Assembly (NCBI RefSeq): GCF_001625575.1
Contig: NZ_AUXV01000067.1
Location: 1-64,000 of the forward strand
Length of the DNA stretch: 64,000 bases
Origin: Pseudoalteromonas luteoviolacea S2607
Lineage (GTDB): Bacteria > Pseudomonadota > Gammaproteobacteria > Enterobacterales > Alteromonadaceae
Reading direction: 5' to 3'
Positions 51,713-60,280 of the stretch are shown piece by piece (position 1 is the first letter of the stretch; the number at the start of each line of letters is the position of its first letter). A program made the position numbers and the translations under genes. The notes under the pieces are model-generated. The model saw only the letters and a list, made by a program, of their open reading frames with translations. It was not told the origin of the DNA and did no database searches.

Positions 51713-52522
51713 ATGCCTGAATTACCAGAGGTCGAAGTAAGTCGACTGGGAATTGAACCTCATATTAAGCAAAAAGTGGTTGCTGAAGTACGCATTCATA
51801 ATGGCAGTTTACGTTGGCCGGTCCCTGATGATGTGCAACTCTTATCTGGCAAAAAGATTGACGCGGTGCATCGAAGAGCAAAATATCTGTTACTCGAAAG
51901 TAAAGTCGGCTCCGCTATTCTGCATTTAGGTATGTCGGGAAATCTACGCGTGGTTGAAAAGTCAGAGCCTTTAAAAAAGCATGATCACGTAGAAATTATC
52001 TTTGATAACGGACTCGCATTACGGCTCAATGATCCGCGCCGATTTGGGGCGTTTTTGTGGCAAGCGCCTGATGAACAGCATGCTGTATTTGCTAAACTTG
52101 GTCCTGAGCCTTTGACAGATGAGTTTGATGCTAAGCATCTTTATGAACGTAGCCGAGGAAAAAGAGTTGCGGTTAAGCAGTTTATTATGGACAACCATGT
52201 GGTCGTCGGTGTTGGCAATATATACGCAAATGAGTCCTTGTTCAAAGCGGGTATTCACCCAAAACGCGAGGCGGGTAAAATTTCTTTAGCGCGTTATCAA
52301 AAGCTTACTCCGATTATAAAGGACACTTTAGCGGCTGCAATCTTACAAGGCGGTACGACCCTTAAAGACTTTGCTCAAAGCGATGGTAAGCCTGGATATT
52401 TTGCACAAGAGCTTATGGTATATGGACGAAAAGGTGAGCCTTGTGTCCAATGTGGTACGCAACTTCAAGAAATACGCTTAGGTCAACGCAGCACTATATT
52501 TTGTACAAAATGCCAACGCTGA
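51713..52522 (+). CDS. mutM: Formamidopyrimidine-DNA glycosylase
   Basis: MutM (Fpg) removes 8-oxoguanine and formamidopyrimidines and nicks the abasic site. The 269-residue protein starts MPELPEVEV; after Met removal Pro1 is the nucleophile and Glu2 the acid. Lys57 is conserved in RRAKYLLLE. The H2TH domain contains VVVGVGNIYANESLF and the C-terminal zinc finger is CVQC...CTKC. It is the last gene of the two-gene unit with the membrane protein. Confidence 0.97.
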   Translation: MPELPEVEVSRLGIEPHIKQKVVAEVRIHNGSLRWPVPDDVQLLSGKKIDAVHRRAKYLLLESKVGSAILHLGMSGNLRVVEKSEPLKKHDHVEIIFDNGLALRLNDPRRFGAFLWQAPDEQHAVFAKLGPEPLTDEFDAKHLYERSRGKRVAVKQFIMDNHVVVGVGNIYANESLFKAGIHPKREAGKISLARYQKLTPIIKDTLAAAILQGGTTLKDFAQSDGKPGYFAQELMVYGRKGEPCVQCGTQLQEIRLGQRSTIFCTKCQR

Positions 52523-52533
52523 CCTTTGGTCAA

Positions 52534-53661
52534 TTACGCTTGACTGACGGGCTGTTTAACTTGTTGTGAGCGATAACAAAGCTGTGACAGGATGGCTGTC
52601 ATTTGATCAATACGCAGCTCAAAGCTCGATTTAAGTGCACGCTCGTTTGCTGTGTGATCACCATCACCATATGGCCCAAATCCATCAAGCGTAGGTGTGC
52701 CTGTTGAAGCTGCGGTGTTGGCATCAGACACCCCACCACGATGTTCGACGGGTTGTTCTTGGCCAAGGATCTGGTTAATGGTAGTGAGTAGGTTTTGTTG
52801 CTCATCACTGGGGGCCATTACCGTGCGTTGCAAGCCCCCTTGGATAGTCACCTTAACCCCTGTAATTTCTATTGCCATGCAGATATTTTCAATTCCCTCT
52901 AGCAAACGCTGTTGCTCCGACTGATTGGTAAAGCGAGCTTCAACTTGCATCGTTGCTTTACCTGAAATCGTATTGGCACCGATACCACCTTGTACTTTAC
53001 CTACGTTGACGGTGCTGCCCTTTTTCAAGTCAGTCAATGATGTCATTTCGAGCAGCATATTTGCCATGGCGAAGTTGGCATCAATGCCATCTCTGTAGTG
53101 ATTGCCTGCGTGTGCTGGCTTGCCAGACACCGTGATGTGGTAAGTCGCGATCCCTTTTCTGGCTACGACGAGTTGATGATCTTTGCCAGCTGCCTCAAAT
53201 ACAAAGCACGCATCGTATTGTTTGGCAATTTTCTGAGTTAACGATTGACTATCGTCACTGCCGATCTCCTCGTCACTTACCAGCAACCAATCAACATTCG
53301 CCAACTGACCAAACTTCTTTTTCAGATTTCTCAGTACGTTAAGTGCAACCCAGTTGCCTCCTTTCATATCGCAAACACCTGGCCCGTAAACATAAGATTC
53401 GTCTTCATGAAATTCCGTAAAGGTGTCTTTAGGGAAAACCGTATCTAAGTGCCCCAGTAGAAGGATCCGTTTACCGCCTGTACGTGCGGATCGAAACAAA
53501 AGGTGATCGCCAATATGCTCGCGCTGATATCGTGTAAGTGAGTATCCCAATGGCTCGATCAATGCGATCATTTGTTCGCCATGTTGATCCACCCCTTGTT
53601 TATTTTTACTGTGCGAGTTACAGCGTATTAAGTCTGCTAATTCTGCATAGTCCAGATTCAT
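52534..53661 (-). CDS. M20 family metallopeptidase, carboxypeptidase G2-like
   Basis: A zinc peptidase of 375 residues resembling glutamate carboxypeptidase (CPG2), which removes a C-terminal glutamate. Motifs: GHLDTVFP (His and Asp), the bridging Asp in YGPGVCDMKGG, the general base in VSDEEIGS, and a C-terminal GDGDHTANE with the last His ligand. The lid domain has KPAHAGNHYRDGIDAN. There is no signal peptide, so it is cytoplasmic. ATG 53661 is preferred: GGGAGAAG lies upstream, whereas the ATG at 53754 has none. It is divergent from the ATP-grasp genes with 179 bp between starts, which suggests shared regulation. Confidence 0.88.
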   Translation of the reverse strand: MNLDYAELADLIRCNSHSKNKQGVDQHGEQMIALIEPLGYSLTRYQREHIGDHLLFRSARTGGKRILLLGHLDTVFPKDTFTEFHEDESYVYGPGVCDMKGGNWVALNVLRNLKKKFGQLANVDWLLVSDEEIGSDDSQSLTQKIAKQYDACFVFEAAGKDHQLVVARKGIATYHITVSGKPAHAGNHYRDGIDANFAMANMLLEMTSLTDLKKGSTVNVGKVQGGIGANTISGKATMQVEARFTNQSEQQRLLEGIENICMAIEITGVKVTIQGGLQRTVMAPSDEQQNLLTTINQILGQEQPVEHRGGVSDANTAASTGTPTLDGFGPYGDGDHTANERALKSSFELRIDQMTAILSQLCYRSQQVKQPVSQA

Positions 53662-53840
53662 CCCAATCTTCTCCCTGCTAAGGTTTGGCCACATCGTGGC
53701 GTTTTTCGGTTGCAGTTCAGTGAAGCTTTTATGAACAGTTTTAAGATCATTCAAAGGATCAAAATACTGTCACACAGATGTTCTTAACTATTGTGACAGT
53801 TCAAAAATCAAGCACCTAATTTAGAACCAAGGAGAATTCT

Positions 53841-54788
53841 ATGACAGCCGTATCGCAGGCGCCTCATGTTGGTATTTGGATGTACGAAAATGGCGGAGGA
53901 AGAGAAATTGAACAACAATTGGTACACGCGCTTGCTGAGCGCGGTATCTTAGCCAGTACAGGACTAAACCTACGTGATGCCAGAGCCCGCGACGGTGGGA
54001 TCGAGTGTAATGGGGTAGCGATGGAGCAACTAGACGCTTTTTTGAGTTATAACGCTGGTCAGCAAACCCAATACCAGTTGTACCTGTATGAAACCTTGAA
54101 TGAAACCATTCCAACTCTAAATAACTATCGTGCATTTGCATTGGCGGAAGATAAGTTTCGTACTGCCCATTTACTCAATAGTCATGGGATCTGCACGCCA
54201 GATTATCGCTTGTGTCACAAAAATGATATGGCGGGCTTAAGATCTGCGCTGAAAGATTTTGGTGGCAAGCTTGTCTACAAACCAACGGATGGTTGGGGTG
54301 GCGTTGGCATTGTAAAAATTGAAGGTGAGCAAGCGTTAGATATGATTATGCCATTTCTGAGTCGCACGGATCTGCGCTACTTTTACGTAGAGCGCTTTAT
54401 CAATTACGACAACACTGACTTTCGTGTCGATGTGGTCGACGGCGAATTTGTGGGCTGCTATGGCAGAAAGGCCCCAAAGGATGACTGGAAAACCAATGTA
54501 ACAAGCGGTGGGACCGTTTTTGTGCGTGAAGCCAATGATGAAGTGGTAGAGCTGGCATTGCGTGCAACGAAAACATTGGGATTAGAAATTGCGGGGGTTG
54601 ATCTGATCTACGATCGCGAGCGTGAGCAATACGTCGTACTAGAAGTGAATACCATTCCTGCTTTTGCAACGCCAGAGCAAGAACAATTGGGGATCATGTT
54701 CAATCAAACAAAGATCCGAGCGATGGTGGATTTGATCGAAAAAACCGTCGCAAAGAAAACTTCATTTCAATCAGCCAAGGTGGCTTAG
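53841..54788 (+). CDS. RimK/LysX-type ATP-grasp ligase
   Basis: An ATP-dependent carboxylate-amine ligase of 315 residues. The ATP-grasp fold shows Lys147 in KLVYKPTDGWGGVG (Gly-rich loop 151-156), the VERFINYDNTDFRVDVV strand with Arg195, Asp254 in AGVDLIYD, and Glu268-x-Asn270 in VLEVNTIPAF. The last motif is the Mg-binding set typical of RimK, LysX and CapB-like ligases. The N-terminal region (VGIWMYENGGGREIEQQL) is a pre-ATP-grasp domain. GGAG precedes the ATG. It forms an operon with the next ATP-grasp gene (4-bp gap). Substrate unknown; the M20 and M14 peptidases nearby suggest an amino acid is added to a peptide or polyamino acid. Confidence 0.85.
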   Translation: MTAVSQAPHVGIWMYENGGGREIEQQLVHALAERGILASTGLNLRDARARDGGIECNGVAMEQLDAFLSYNAGQQTQYQLYLYETLNETIPTLNNYRAFALAEDKFRTAHLLNSHGICTPDYRLCHKNDMAGLRSALKDFGGKLVYKPTDGWGGVGIVKIEGEQALDMIMPFLSRTDLRYFYVERFINYDNTDFRVDVVDGEFVGCYGRKAPKDDWKTNVTSGGTVFVREANDEVVELALRATKTLGLEIAGVDLIYDREREQYVVLEVNTIPAFATPEQEQLGIMFNQTKIRAMVDLIEKTVAKKTSFQSAKVA

Positions 54789-54792
54789 GTCT

Positions 54793-56175
54793 ATGACAAC
54801 TCAAACCAAACTACCCAAAATAGGGTTATTGTATCTCGATTATGTACTGCGTTTTTTTGATAAATCTAATTTTAAAGGTTGGCCTGATAAAATTGAAACT
54901 GTGGTTTATCATTGGGGTAATGATAAGGCGCGTTTTATTGCTGAGGTGAAAAGAAAAAAAATAGAAGTCTTGATAGGAAACATCCCTGCGACGGCATATG
55001 AATCATTTAGAGAAATAGCACGTGCATTGCCCAATGTACGTTTTTTGCCTTCACTTGATAGTCAGTTTTCAAATAAGTCTAAAGAGAACGTGACCCACTT
55101 TTGTCGCAAATACAAATTGCCGGCTCCTCACACAGAAATTTTTTATATTCCGGAAAAAGCACAGCAGTATCTAGCCAAGGCGCAATATCCGAAAATCATT
55201 AAGCGCTCATATGGCCCGTCAAATTATGGCGGTTATTTTGTGCATAAAGTGGATAGCTTCGAAGAGGCCACGAGTTTACTTGGAGAAAAAAAGTACTACC
55301 CAGTCTATGTACAAGACTTTGTGCCCATGGAGGCCGATATTCGTGTAATGCTCATTGGTCATAAACCGGTCTGTGCATTTTGGCGACGTCCTCCTGAGGG
55401 AGAGTGGTTAACGAACACGAGCCAAGGTGGCAGCATGGATTATCAAGCTGTGCCAAAGTCCGTGTTAAAGCTTGCAACAGCTGCATCAAAAGCGGCCAAT
55501 GCTGAATATTGGGCATGCGATATTGCATTAGGTAAAGATGGAAAATTACGCATCCTAGAGTGTGCCACTGCATTTGCTGCCTTTCCATATATCCGCGATT
55601 GGATAGGCCAATATCTTATGTGGCTATTGTCAGATGGCTATTTTAAAAAGCCCAATATTCCACTTTATAACTGGGAAGAGCTTGGCAAAATTGATTCTCG
55701 AATGCTGCGTACGATGCGCCACATTGGGTTTTCAAGTTATACGCCCAGCCAAGATGCTGGTGAGCTATTCAGTCAGCTGGATGAGCAGAGTTTTCCAATT
55801 CTGGATACCGCGCTTAAATGTGGTGAAGAGTGGCCAAGTGAAGTTTGGAATTTACAAGACAACTTTGCACTAAACGCCAAGACTATGTCTGCTAAAACAT
55901 TACAACCAGTTCCTGCTGGAGATGAGCAAGGGGTCGACTTAAATAGCTATCAAGCGCCAGTGTTTGATGAAGCGCAGATCCGCATGATTTTGAGTGGTGT
56001 GCGTGGTATTGGAGAGAAAATGCTTGATGATATTATGTCAACGTTTGGTGCTCATGGTGTGGTGGAGGCACTTAACACTGATCCTCAAAAGCTTTGTGTT
56101 GTAAAAAACCTCAAAGATAAGAAGCTCGAGAAAATAGTCGAGCATTGGCAAAGCCATATTACGCATATCCATTAG
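54793..56175 (+). CDS. ATP-grasp-like protein fused to C-terminal helix-hairpin-helix
   Basis: A 460-residue protein. Residues 90-290 follow an ATP-grasp layout: YPKIIKRSYGPSNYGG with Lys137, VYVQDFVPMEADIRVMLIG, Asp243 in YWACDIAL and Glu256 in RILECATAFAAF. In the last motif the usual Asn of E-x-N is Ala258, so metal binding may be altered. Residues 395-450 form a helix-hairpin-helix-like unit (ILSGVRGIGEKMLDDIM, then CVVKNLKDKKLEKIVEHW), a module that usually binds DNA without sequence preference. The fusion is unusual. It lies 4 bp after the first ligase and 75 bp before the M14 gene. Function unknown; it may be a regulator or a second ligase. Confidence 0.75.
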   Translation: MTTQTKLPKIGLLYLDYVLRFFDKSNFKGWPDKIETVVYHWGNDKARFIAEVKRKKIEVLIGNIPATAYESFREIARALPNVRFLPSLDSQFSNKSKENVTHFCRKYKLPAPHTEIFYIPEKAQQYLAKAQYPKIIKRSYGPSNYGGYFVHKVDSFEEATSLLGEKKYYPVYVQDFVPMEADIRVMLIGHKPVCAFWRRPPEGEWLTNTSQGGSMDYQAVPKSVLKLATAASKAANAEYWACDIALGKDGKLRILECATAFAAFPYIRDWIGQYLMWLLSDGYFKKPNIPLYNWEELGKIDSRMLRTMRHIGFSSYTPSQDAGELFSQLDEQSFPILDTALKCGEEWPSEVWNLQDNFALNAKTMSAKTLQPVPAGDEQGVDLNSYQAPVFDEAQIRMILSGVRGIGEKMLDDIMSTFGAHGVVEALNTDPQKLCVVKNLKDKKLEKIVEHWQSHITHIH

Positions 56176-56250
56176 TACCCCGAACACTTATCAAATCCAT
56201 TGGGCGACAGCTTGCTGGTTGTCGCCAAGACCAACTGAGAGTTAACCTGC

Positions 56251-58842
56251 ATGAAAATTCAATACGCTTCTTATCAAGATACAATTGATGCGCTGCAATG
56301 CGCTATGAATGAACATCCGCATTTAATTCGTTTGCAAAGCATTGGAGAAACTTGGGAAGGGCGACCGATCATGCTGGTCACGGTGTCATTGGATGTCACT
56401 TACGCAGATGACAAACCGGCACTCTTATATACGGGGTCAATTCATGCGCGTGAGTGGATTGGCAATGAGCTGGCACTTAAGTTTATTCAGTATGTAATTG
56501 ATAACTACAGGTTTAATCCTAAATTGCAGACGGCGTTAACAAGAAACACGCTATACATGGTGCCTTGTTTAAACCCTGACGGATTTGAATATTCGCGCAA
56601 TCATTTTTCTTTTTGGCGTAAAAACCGTCGTAATAATGGCGATGGTACTTTTGGGGTTGACTTGAATCGAAATTTTGATGCGAAATTTATGCGCAATCAA
56701 AATACGGGCTCTAATACATATGGTGGCCCACATGCGTTTTCTGAACCCGAAACATGTGCCATTAGAGATTTTGTAGAAGCCCACGATAATATTCGCATAG
56801 CCTTAGATTATCACTCACAAGGTAATGTGTTTTTCCCCGCGCATAAGTTCAATCATGAAGTTGAGATTGAGGGCACAGACTTAAATATTTTATGTGCGAA
56901 TATGAATTACGAAATTAAAAAGGTCACGGGCAGACAGTATGGGATCCATCGTGGTAAACCGCCAGCGCAATTGATCCATGGCAGTGGACGAGAGTATTAC
57001 TATCGTAAGGGCATTATTGCCACTGTGGTTGAAGTGGGAACGCGCAATATTCCAGATTATATGAAAAATATGTCTGAGAGTGTTGCTGAAAATATACCAG
57101 CCGTATTACATGCACTCAGTGAAGCGATTAACTACTCTCCGCTCGCGCCGCTTAGAGTATCTGAGTTCACGATTAAGTCGGTGGATCACGACGGCGTTGA
57201 ACTAGAGTGGCAATATGCGGATAGGGATGATATTTACTTTGAGTTGTATCGCAGTGAAAACAACAAAAGCCCATGTGGTGAAGAAAGTCTGATTGCAATA
57301 ACAAAGTCACTGTCTTTTAGGGATTCCCAATTAACTAGTGGACAAAGTTACTTCTACAATATTCGCGCGGTGGACAAGGTTACAAAAATTAAATCGCCAT
57401 TCAGCCCAGAACTTAGATTGAAAACACATTTAGCGCGACACCAAAGTGCGCGCACACTGTTCCCATCGAAAGAGCTGGTGGGCTATTTGTCTGAAAACTA
57501 TTTGAGTAAAAATAAAGAACACTTTGGCTATAACTCAATGTTTATTGGTGTAGATAAAAAGCGCGGCATCAGCTTGGGAGTTGTACAGTTTGATTTAAGC
57601 AGTTTGCCAAGTGGTTCTCATATTGAGCGAGCTGAATTCTTCCTATATCCGATGAATCGCGTTGCAGCCAAAATAGAGAAATATGGTGAATGGTCGGTAG
57701 CGATTTTAGATGCTGAAGACATTGCAGACATATATGATTTTAAAGAGGTGAGTGAAGCCAAACCATTACATACGCTTGGGCAGACATTTGAGTCAGACAA
57801 AATGACGCAAGGGATCTGGATGAAGTGGTCGTTTAACGGAGTAGAGCGAGAGCTACTGACTGAATTAGTCACAAAGAATGCGTTGCTGCTGCGATTACAG
57901 GGGCCAAAAACATTACCGCTTGGCAATGATTCACAGGTAATGCAGTTTGATATTGGCTACGGTCCATTTGGTAGCGGTTTACATTATCGGCCTAATTTAG
58001 AGTTGGTTTATCAAGTATCCGAACAGTTACTGGCGTTAAGCCCGACAAGATGCAACACCATATTTAAAGATCGAGTTATGCCAGATAGACTCGCATCTGG
58101 TTTCGATGACGCGGGTGAGATAGTTTATGGCCAAATGGCATTTGAACTCAATGCTGACCTACCCGTTGAGAAAACCGTTTTTACGCACGCATGCCTGACA
58201 TTGAGAAGTTGCAATAGTATTGCCTGTGCAAAAGATGTGCGCTTTACAATTGAATTAGTTGAGTTGCAAGATGTTGACTTTCAAGCGGTAAAGCAAAGAC
58301 AAAAAATTGAATACATAGGTTATGAAGTGAGTAATGAGCAGCTTAGAGAGCGGGCAGAGCATCACTTCATTTTCGATAGCTTCAGCTTACAAGCGCTAGA
58401 GCGTCTACACCAAGCTCACACGCCATTTTATTTTATCATTCGTGCAACGTCAGAATCACAAGCAACTAGTGCGTTGGTTAATTGGACCGCTTGTCAGGAC
58501 CAACATCCGGCAGAATTGAAAATTGGCTACATCAACCGTCGCAAGCATGCTTTGCAGCCACCGCAGGAGTTAACTGCACAAGTCGAATCTGGGGTCGTTA
58601 AACTAACGTGGCAAAATCCTAGCGATGAAGATTTTGTTGGTTGTTTCGTCGTTCGTAATCGTTTTCACCCGCCACGTTCACCATTCGATGGGGTGAAATT
58701 ATATGGCGGCAAAGACGAGTATACGTTGGACAACTTCGGCAATCCAAATTTGAATAAATACTACGCAGTTTTTAGCTATGATGATGTGCCTAACTACTCA
58801 GAGCCATCGGTACTATTTCACCAAGGCAAGGAAGACAGCTAA
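56251..58842 (+). CDS. M14 zinc carboxypeptidase with FN3 and DNRLRE-like domains
   Basis: An 863-residue metallocarboxypeptidase. The catalytic domain (about 1-300) has His65 and Glu68 in SIHAREWIGNE, NPDG at 108-111, DLNRNF (about 137-142), His188 in LDYHSQG, and the catalytic Glu261 in VVEVGTRN. There is no signal peptide, which is unusual for an M14 enzyme carrying accessory domains. A fibronectin type III domain (about 308-395), a CBM96/DNRLRE-like region (about 425-580) and a second FN3 (about 770-855) follow. It is the last gene of the ATP-grasp operon. It should remove C-terminal residues; the specificity pocket is not clear from sequence. Confidence 0.85.
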   Translation: MKIQYASYQDTIDALQCAMNEHPHLIRLQSIGETWEGRPIMLVTVSLDVTYADDKPALLYTGSIHAREWIGNELALKFIQYVIDNYRFNPKLQTALTRNTLYMVPCLNPDGFEYSRNHFSFWRKNRRNNGDGTFGVDLNRNFDAKFMRNQNTGSNTYGGPHAFSEPETCAIRDFVEAHDNIRIALDYHSQGNVFFPAHKFNHEVEIEGTDLNILCANMNYEIKKVTGRQYGIHRGKPPAQLIHGSGREYYYRKGIIATVVEVGTRNIPDYMKNMSESVAENIPAVLHALSEAINYSPLAPLRVSEFTIKSVDHDGVELEWQYADRDDIYFELYRSENNKSPCGEESLIAITKSLSFRDSQLTSGQSYFYNIRAVDKVTKIKSPFSPELRLKTHLARHQSARTLFPSKELVGYLSENYLSKNKEHFGYNSMFIGVDKKRGISLGVVQFDLSSLPSGSHIERAEFFLYPMNRVAAKIEKYGEWSVAILDAEDIADIYDFKEVSEAKPLHTLGQTFESDKMTQGIWMKWSFNGVERELLTELVTKNALLLRLQGPKTLPLGNDSQVMQFDIGYGPFGSGLHYRPNLELVYQVSEQLLALSPTRCNTIFKDRVMPDRLASGFDDAGEIVYGQMAFELNADLPVEKTVFTHACLTLRSCNSIACAKDVRFTIELVELQDVDFQAVKQRQKIEYIGYEVSNEQLRERAEHHFIFDSFSLQALERLHQAHTPFYFIIRATSESQATSALVNWTACQDQHPAELKIGYINRRKHALQPPQELTAQVESGVVKLTWQNPSDEDFVGCFVVRNRFHPPRSPFDGVKLYGGKDEYTLDNFGNPNLNKYYAVFSYDDVPNYSEPSVLFHQGKEDS

Positions 58843-59511
58843 GCATCTGTTCAACAGTTTGGCGTGCTAAATCAAACGAAAATGATTCACGCGCCATAAT
58901 TAACCTCAAAAAATGCAAAATTAATTAATTTATAGTGCTTCCTACTGGCGTGAAAATAACGATAACTTATTAATTTAATTATTTTTTATGGTTTTTGGTG
59001 AACTAAATTGGTAAGAATCCTTCCCCTACAACTTGCTACTTTTAGCATCAGTTAGCAAATACATGTTCTTGCGGATGGGTTGCTGGTTATAGGTGATAAG
59101 CCAATGCCAGCCACTCATATTTTTTTATGTAGCTAACCGTATCGCTCTTCCCTATTTTTTATTTAAATGACCAGTTTTAGGGCGAATTTTATGGGAACGG
59201 GAGGGTGGCCAAACTGTCCGTATATGGGTAACCCATTTTTTATTCGATTGAGGCAATGGATTGCTAAAATAAGGGCGATACGCATGGATGCCACACAGCA
59301 GGTGTTGCTGTGCAGTATAAATAAAGCAATGAGAAAAAGGTATGCCTTTAAAACACCGTGGTAGTGGCGTATTAGTTACCACAGCTCTGGCTAAAATACT
59401 GCTGGCATAGTAGCCCAACGATTATAGATACCTGTAAAACAATGAATTAAGCTTGGAGGGAGATAGAGAAGTCAGCTAACATCTAATTTTTATTTGTGTT
59501 GAGTTTATTTT
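58843..59511. other. 669-bp gap without a supported gene
   Basis: AT-rich left half. The right half (59160-59420) has overlapping open frames on both strands, for example a plus-strand frame 59167-59361 containing MGTGGWPNCPYMGNPFF. None has a ribosome site or a family I know. TAGTGGCGTATTAGTTACCA near 59360 looks like part of a dispersed repeat, but only one copy is in the window. No tRNA or structured RNA is evident. Confidence 0.45.
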
Positions 59512-60126
59512 ATGACTGAACTGTACCATTGGTTTGATCTTCTTGGCGTAATGGTATTTGCTATTTCTGGTACTTTGCTTGCCCATCGTAAGCACATGGA
59601 CGGATTTGGCGTTGTGGTACTTGCGACGGTAACAGGCATAGGTGGTGGCACCATACGGGATGTTATTTTGAATACCCCTGTATTTTGGCTACATGACAGT
59701 AGCTATTTTTTCGCAATTTTTGCTGCGATAGCCGTAAGTATTTGGTGGCTAAATCGACAGAAATCTGTGCCTATGCAACTTCTTTTAAGTGCCGACGCAT
59801 TTGGTTTGGCCTTTTTTGCTGTGATGGGAATGCAAAAAGCGATGAGCATTGGCATGCCGGATACCACTGTCATTATTATGGGCGTTTTAACAGGGTGCTT
59901 TGGTGGTGTGATAAGAGATGTATTGGCTGATGAAATCCCCATGCTACTGAAAGGTGAATTGTACGCTATTACCTGTATTGTTGGCGGTATTGTGTATACC
60001 CAGCTTATGCACTTAGGTGTATCTCTGGAGCTTACGATGTTGGCGGCTATGGTTTCCATTCTCTTACTGCGTTTGGCCGCGATTCGGTGGCAACTTGTTT
60101 TACATGTTTTTAAATATAGGGATTGA
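59512..60126 (+). CDS. UPF0126/TRIC family membrane protein
   Basis: A 204-residue inner-membrane protein of the UPF0126 (YicG) family, whose bacterial members resemble trimeric intracellular cation channels and have also been linked to glycine transport. About seven membrane helices form two repeats, each with a Gly-rich, basic motif: GIGGGTIRDVILN (about 43-55) and CFGGVIRDVLADEIPM (about 126-141). The start is ATG 59512 with a poor ribosome site. It is alone between two gaps. Confidence 0.9.
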   Translation: MTELYHWFDLLGVMVFAISGTLLAHRKHMDGFGVVVLATVTGIGGGTIRDVILNTPVFWLHDSSYFFAIFAAIAVSIWWLNRQKSVPMQLLLSADAFGLAFFAVMGMQKAMSIGMPDTTVIIMGVLTGCFGGVIRDVLADEIPMLLKGELYAITCIVGGIVYTQLMHLGVSLELTMLAAMVSILLLRLAAIRWQLVLHVFKYRD

Positions 60127-60280
60127 ATCAAGTGAGCTGTTCATCTCTAGTATAGATAACGGCCGAGGCGGTAGGGGTTGTGACCGTGAGATGAGCAAAA
60201 GCTTTGCACATTTGATATAGCAGAAAGTGCTTACTTTTTTTGACCTAAAGCTCTTAATTTTGCATAAGATGAGACAAGGA

